Shown: positions 61,580 to 64,000 of the stretch, piece after piece | Layout of the letters: each line of letters opens with the position of its first letter | Numbering within the stretch: position 1 is the stretch's first letter | Assembly (NCBI RefSeq): GCF_000403645.1 | Contig: NC_021313.1 | Location: 2,313,014-2,377,013, forward strand | Source of the DNA: Salinarchaeum sp. Harcht-Bsk1 | GTDB lineage: Archaea; Halobacteriota; Halobacteria; Halobacteriales; Salinarchaeaceae | Length of the DNA: 64,000 nt | Direction: 5' to 3' | The notes under the pieces: model-generated | What the model was told of the DNA's origin: nothing | The model's input: the letters and a program-made list of their open reading frames with translations, nothing else | Databases searched by the model: none | Made by a program: the position numbers and the translations under genes

Positions 61580-62602
61580 TCAGGACGGGACGACCGCGAG
61601 CCCTCGTGCAGTCTGTTCGCGGCAGGCGTCGGGCCACTCGACGTCGAGCCGGGTCCACGACGAGCCGAAGTCCTCGCTTCGATAGCACCCGCGGTTCGTC
61701 GCGGCGTACGCGTGGCCGGCCTCGCCATCGCTCGCGAGCACGCCCCGGAGGACGCCCTCGCCGCTGAGCGGGCCGTCGAGGCGCTCCCAGGTGCCGTCGT
61801 CGGCGGAGGATTGGTACGATCCGTGGCCAGTCCGACGGTAGCAGTAGGACTCGCCGGGCATGCTGTGGGCCGATCGTGGCCCCGAGGCCGCGGTGACGAG
61901 CACCCGGTCCGGATCGCCGGGATCCGGCAGGACGCTCCAGACGTAGCGGTGCTCGAGCCCCGTCTGGTAGAGGGTCCACGACTGGCCGCCGTCGGTCGAT
62001 TCCGCGTAGCCGTCGCCGGCCGCCGAGTAGACGCGACCCGGGGCGTCGGGGTGGGTCGCGAGCTGGTGGTTGTCCCGCCTGGAGCCCGGTGGGCGATCGG
62101 TCCACGTCTCGCCGCCGTCGGTCGTCACCAGGAGTGTGCCCGCTTCGATGCCGACGTAGACGCGGTGGGGATCCGCGGGATCGGGCTCGATCCAGCGGAC
62201 GTGATGGGTGTGTGGCCGCGGCGGGAAGGCCCACTCCTCGGCGGAGGGAACCGCGTCCATGCCCTCGATCTGCTCGAACGTCGCGCCGCCGTCGCGGGAG
62301 CGATAGAGCCGGCTCGGCTCGGTGCCGACCCAGATTTCGTCGGGATCCCGGGGCGCTATCGCGATGGCCATCACGGCGTCTGGTTCGATCGCCGTGCCGA
62401 TCCGGTCGATCGTCGCTCCGCCGTCGGTCGTTCGGAACAGCCCGGCGTCGAACGTCCCGACGTAGGCTCGCCCGGGTGCGGACGGATGGCTGGCGACGCA
62501 CTCGACGGTCCGGCCCTCGAGATGCTCGCTGTCGATCGCCGCCGCTCCATCGGCTTCAGAAATCGTCAGGAGGCGATCGCGGTGAGCGAGGTAGGCTCGC
62601 AC
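61580..62602 (-). CDS. BNR/Asp-box repeat protein, cytoplasmic
   Basis: A 340-residue propeller-type protein. SxDGGxTW-type blades recur: FRTTDGGATIDRIG, YRSRDGGATFEQIE, LVTTDGGETWTDRP, AESTDGGQSWTLYQ and YRSEDFGSSWTRLD. There is no signal peptide. It looks like the photosynthesis-assembly/WD40-YVTN class often labelled glycosyl hydrolase, but no enzymatic residues are evident. The GTG at 62602 (VRAYLAHRDRLLTI) is used since no in-frame ATG exists nearby. Confidence 0.8.
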   Translation of the reverse strand: MRAYLAHRDRLLTISEADGAAAIDSEHLEGRTVECVASHPSAPGRAYVGTFDAGLFRTTDGGATIDRIGTAIEPDAVMAIAIAPRDPDEIWVGTEPSRLYRSRDGGATFEQIEGMDAVPSAEEWAFPPRPHTHHVRWIEPDPADPHRVYVGIEAGTLLVTTDGGETWTDRPPGSRRDNHQLATHPDAPGRVYSAAGDGYAESTDGGQSWTLYQTGLEHRYVWSVLPDPGDPDRVLVTAASGPRSAHSMPGESYCYRRTGHGSYQSSADDGTWERLDGPLSGEGVLRGVLASDGEAGHAYAATNRGCYRSEDFGSSWTRLDVEWPDACREQTARGLAVVPS

Positions 62603-62655
62603 GGAGCGAGGTACGAACCCCGCCGCCAAGTCGCTGTGGGTACTCCGATCATGAA

Positions 62656-62663
62656 CCCTTATG
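62656..62663 (+). promoter_or_regulatory. TATA box of grpE
   Basis: CCCTTATG is centred about 28 nt before the ATG at 62688. It supports that start over the in-frame ATG at 62661, which lies inside the box. Confidence 0.6.
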
Positions 62664-62687
62664 CTCCCCGACCGGTTGCTCACGGAC

Positions 62688-63998
62688 ATGAGCGACGACG
62701 AGGGTCCCGACAGCGGGACCGAGGCCGACGCCCCGGCCGGGGCGGACCCGGACGACGCCGAGGACGCGGCGACGGAGCAGTCGGATGGATCCGAAGCCGC
62801 CGCGGACGCCGAATCCACCGAGGCGGCTGGAGCCGACGCGTCGCCGGACGCCACTGCGAACGGCGACGCCGGATCGAATGCCGCCGAGGCGGCCGCTGTC
62901 GAATCTGAGGCACCGGCGATCGGCGAGGACCTCACGCAGCGGATCGCCCAGTACGACGAGTCGCTGGCGAGCGAGGTCAGTCTCGTCGTCGAGAAAGCCA
63001 TCGAACTCAAGAATCGGGTGGACGAGCAGGCCGAGGAAATCGAGGAGCAGGCCGAACGCATCGACGACCTCGAGAGCGCGCTCGCCCGCTCGAAGGCGGA
63101 CTTCCAGAACTACAAGAAGCGCCAGGACCGCGAGAAAGATCGCATTCGCGAGCGCGCCACCGAGGACCTCGTCGAGCGCCTGCTCGACGTTCGCGACAAC
63201 CTCACGCGAGCCCTCGAGGACGACCACGACGACGTCGACTCGCTGAAGGAGGGCGTCGAGATGACCCTCCGGGAGTTCGACCACGTCCTCGACGACGAGA
63301 ACGTCTCCGAGATCAGCCCCGACCTCGGCGACGACGTCGACCCCCAGCGCCACGAGGTGATGATGCGCGTCGACAGCGACCAGCCCGAGGACTCCATCGC
63401 CGACGTGTACTCCTCCGGCTACGAGATGGCGGACAAGGTGCTCAAGACCGCACAGGTCACCGTCAGCGATGGCCCTGCCGACGACGCGACCGACGATGAC
63501 GAGGAGACTGAGGCTGGGGCCGAAGGCGAGGACGGTGCCGACGACGGTGACGCAGACGCTGCCGGTGACGGTGACGCTGCCGGCGAGGGTGGCGCTACAG
63601 ACGACGGGGCCGCTGCCGACGACGCGGATGCGCCCGATGACGACGCAGACGCCGTCGACGAAGCCAAGGACGCTGTCGACGAGGCCGATGACGACGTCAA
63701 CGAGGGCGGTGCAGCCGACGAAGCCGATTCGAGCGACGAAGCGGACGATGGTGCCACGGCCGCGGAACCGGCACCGGCTGCAGAACCGGTCGAACCCGCC
63801 AGCGAGGACGCCATCGCAGCCGAGCCAGTCTCCGAGGAAGCGGACGCTCCGGCCGACGATGGGGACGGCGACCGAGACGGGGACGACACCGACGGGAGTG
63901 GCGATGGAGCCAGCAGCGAGAATTCCGCGGACGGTGACGCCGACGAATCCGCGGATTCCAAAGCTAGCGACGCCGATGCGTCCGAATCCAAGGAATAA
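62688..63998 (+). CDS. grpE: Nucleotide exchange factor GrpE with long acidic C-terminal tail
   Basis: A 436-residue protein. After an acidic leader (about 75 residues), the GrpE core (about 78-262) begins with a long coiled coil (EIEEQAERIDDLESALARSK), then FQNYKKRQDREKDRIRERAT, and ends with HEVMMRVDSDQPEDSIADVY and the hallmark GYEMADKVLKTAQVTVS. It exchanges nucleotide on DnaK. Unusually, 174 further residues (263-436) are almost entirely Asp, Glu, Ala, Gly and Ser, with no fold. A dnaK gene is probably next, outside the window. Confidence 0.9.
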   Translation: MSDDEGPDSGTEADAPAGADPDDAEDAATEQSDGSEAAADAESTEAAGADASPDATANGDAGSNAAEAAAVESEAPAIGEDLTQRIAQYDESLASEVSLVVEKAIELKNRVDEQAEEIEEQAERIDDLESALARSKADFQNYKKRQDREKDRIRERATEDLVERLLDVRDNLTRALEDDHDDVDSLKEGVEMTLREFDHVLDDENVSEISPDLGDDVDPQRHEVMMRVDSDQPEDSIADVYSSGYEMADKVLKTAQVTVSDGPADDATDDDEETEAGAEGEDGADDGDADAAGDGDAAGEGGATDDGAAADDADAPDDDADAVDEAKDAVDEADDDVNEGGAADEADSSDEADDGATAAEPAPAAEPVEPASEDAIAAEPVSEEADAPADDGDGDRDGDDTDGSGDGASSENSADGDADESADSKASDADASESKE

Positions 63999-64000
63999 CA

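Overview
The window is chromosomal DNA of a halophilic archaeon (class Halobacteria). It is GC-rich, and nearly every predicted protein is strongly acidic, rich in Asp, Glu and Ala and poor in Lys. Several genes are archaeal or haloarchaeal signatures: the proteasome-activating nucleotidase, TFS, Nop5/fibrillarin, the archaeal NAC, a Bat-type HTH regulator, an Hvo_1808-type surface protein and a geranylgeranyl reductase-family flavoprotein. Many genes have a TTATA/TTTATA-like box about 27 nt before the start codon, the arrangement expected for leaderless archaeal transcripts. I see no complete IS element, CRISPR array or rRNA operon. The content is mostly housekeeping, with a few accessory islands.

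Layout. 1-3.5 kb: the end of glpA, then glpB and glpC (anaerobic glycerol-3-phosphate dehydrogenase). 3.6-4.8 kb: an Orc1/Cdc6-like AAA+ protein followed by three 27-nt tandem repeats. 4.9-8.9 kb (minus): a membrane chemoreceptor and sucD/sucC. 9-12.8 kb: a lone TIR-domain/zinc-ribbon protein, a tiny HEWDITG protein, a CoA-disulfide-reductase-like flavoprotein, and a Bat-type regulator with a possible operator pair. 13-16.3 kb: an HTH protein, rpl11, a second HTH protein, an HD phosphohydrolase, a 1-Cys peroxiredoxin and tRNA-Ser with a duplicated 3' end. 16.3-18.6 kb: two exported proteins around a membrane-anchored HTH regulator. 18.8-23.6 kb: a DUF2064-like protein, MscS, a PUA protein and a long-chain acyl-CoA ligase. 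23.6-29 kb: an AT-rich gene-free stretch, then two tandem Tat-exported multidomain GH18 chitinases.

29.4-35.6 kb: arginase, AMMECR1, a HemG-like flavodoxin, a HerA-type ATPase, UspA, a 56-residue zinc ribbon, and a two-gene operon with a DUF54-type RNA-binding protein. 35.8-38 kb: a 756-residue acidic repeat protein of unknown role. 38-43.8 kb: an Lrp regulator translationally coupled to an aminotransferase, an APC permease coupled to a Usp-domain protein, and nop5-flpA (box C/D RNP). 43.8-47.2 kb: hisC coupled to a Fap7-like adenylate kinase, a repeat-rich spacer and an M24 peptidase. 47.3-52.8 kb: an information-processing and proteostasis block (TFS, TrmI, NAC, PAN, PepF), in which TFS and PAN end in the same 90-nt sequence in inverted orientation. 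52.9-64 kb: a histidine kinase with an extra C-terminal beta-sandwich, VOC protein, tRNA-Gly, nicotinate phosphoribosyltransferase and a nicotinamidase-like hydrolase either side of a surface protein, two tiny one-helix membrane proteins, a geranylgeranyl reductase-family protein, a BNR-repeat protein, and grpE with a very long acidic tail.

The strongest candidates for new biology are the kinase fused to an extracellular-type beta-sandwich, the inverted terminator repeat around trmI-nac, the solitary TIR/zinc-ribbon protein, the divergent membrane-HTH/exported-protein locus with a nested dyad, and the acidic repeat protein. No obvious multi-gene defence or biosynthetic system is present.
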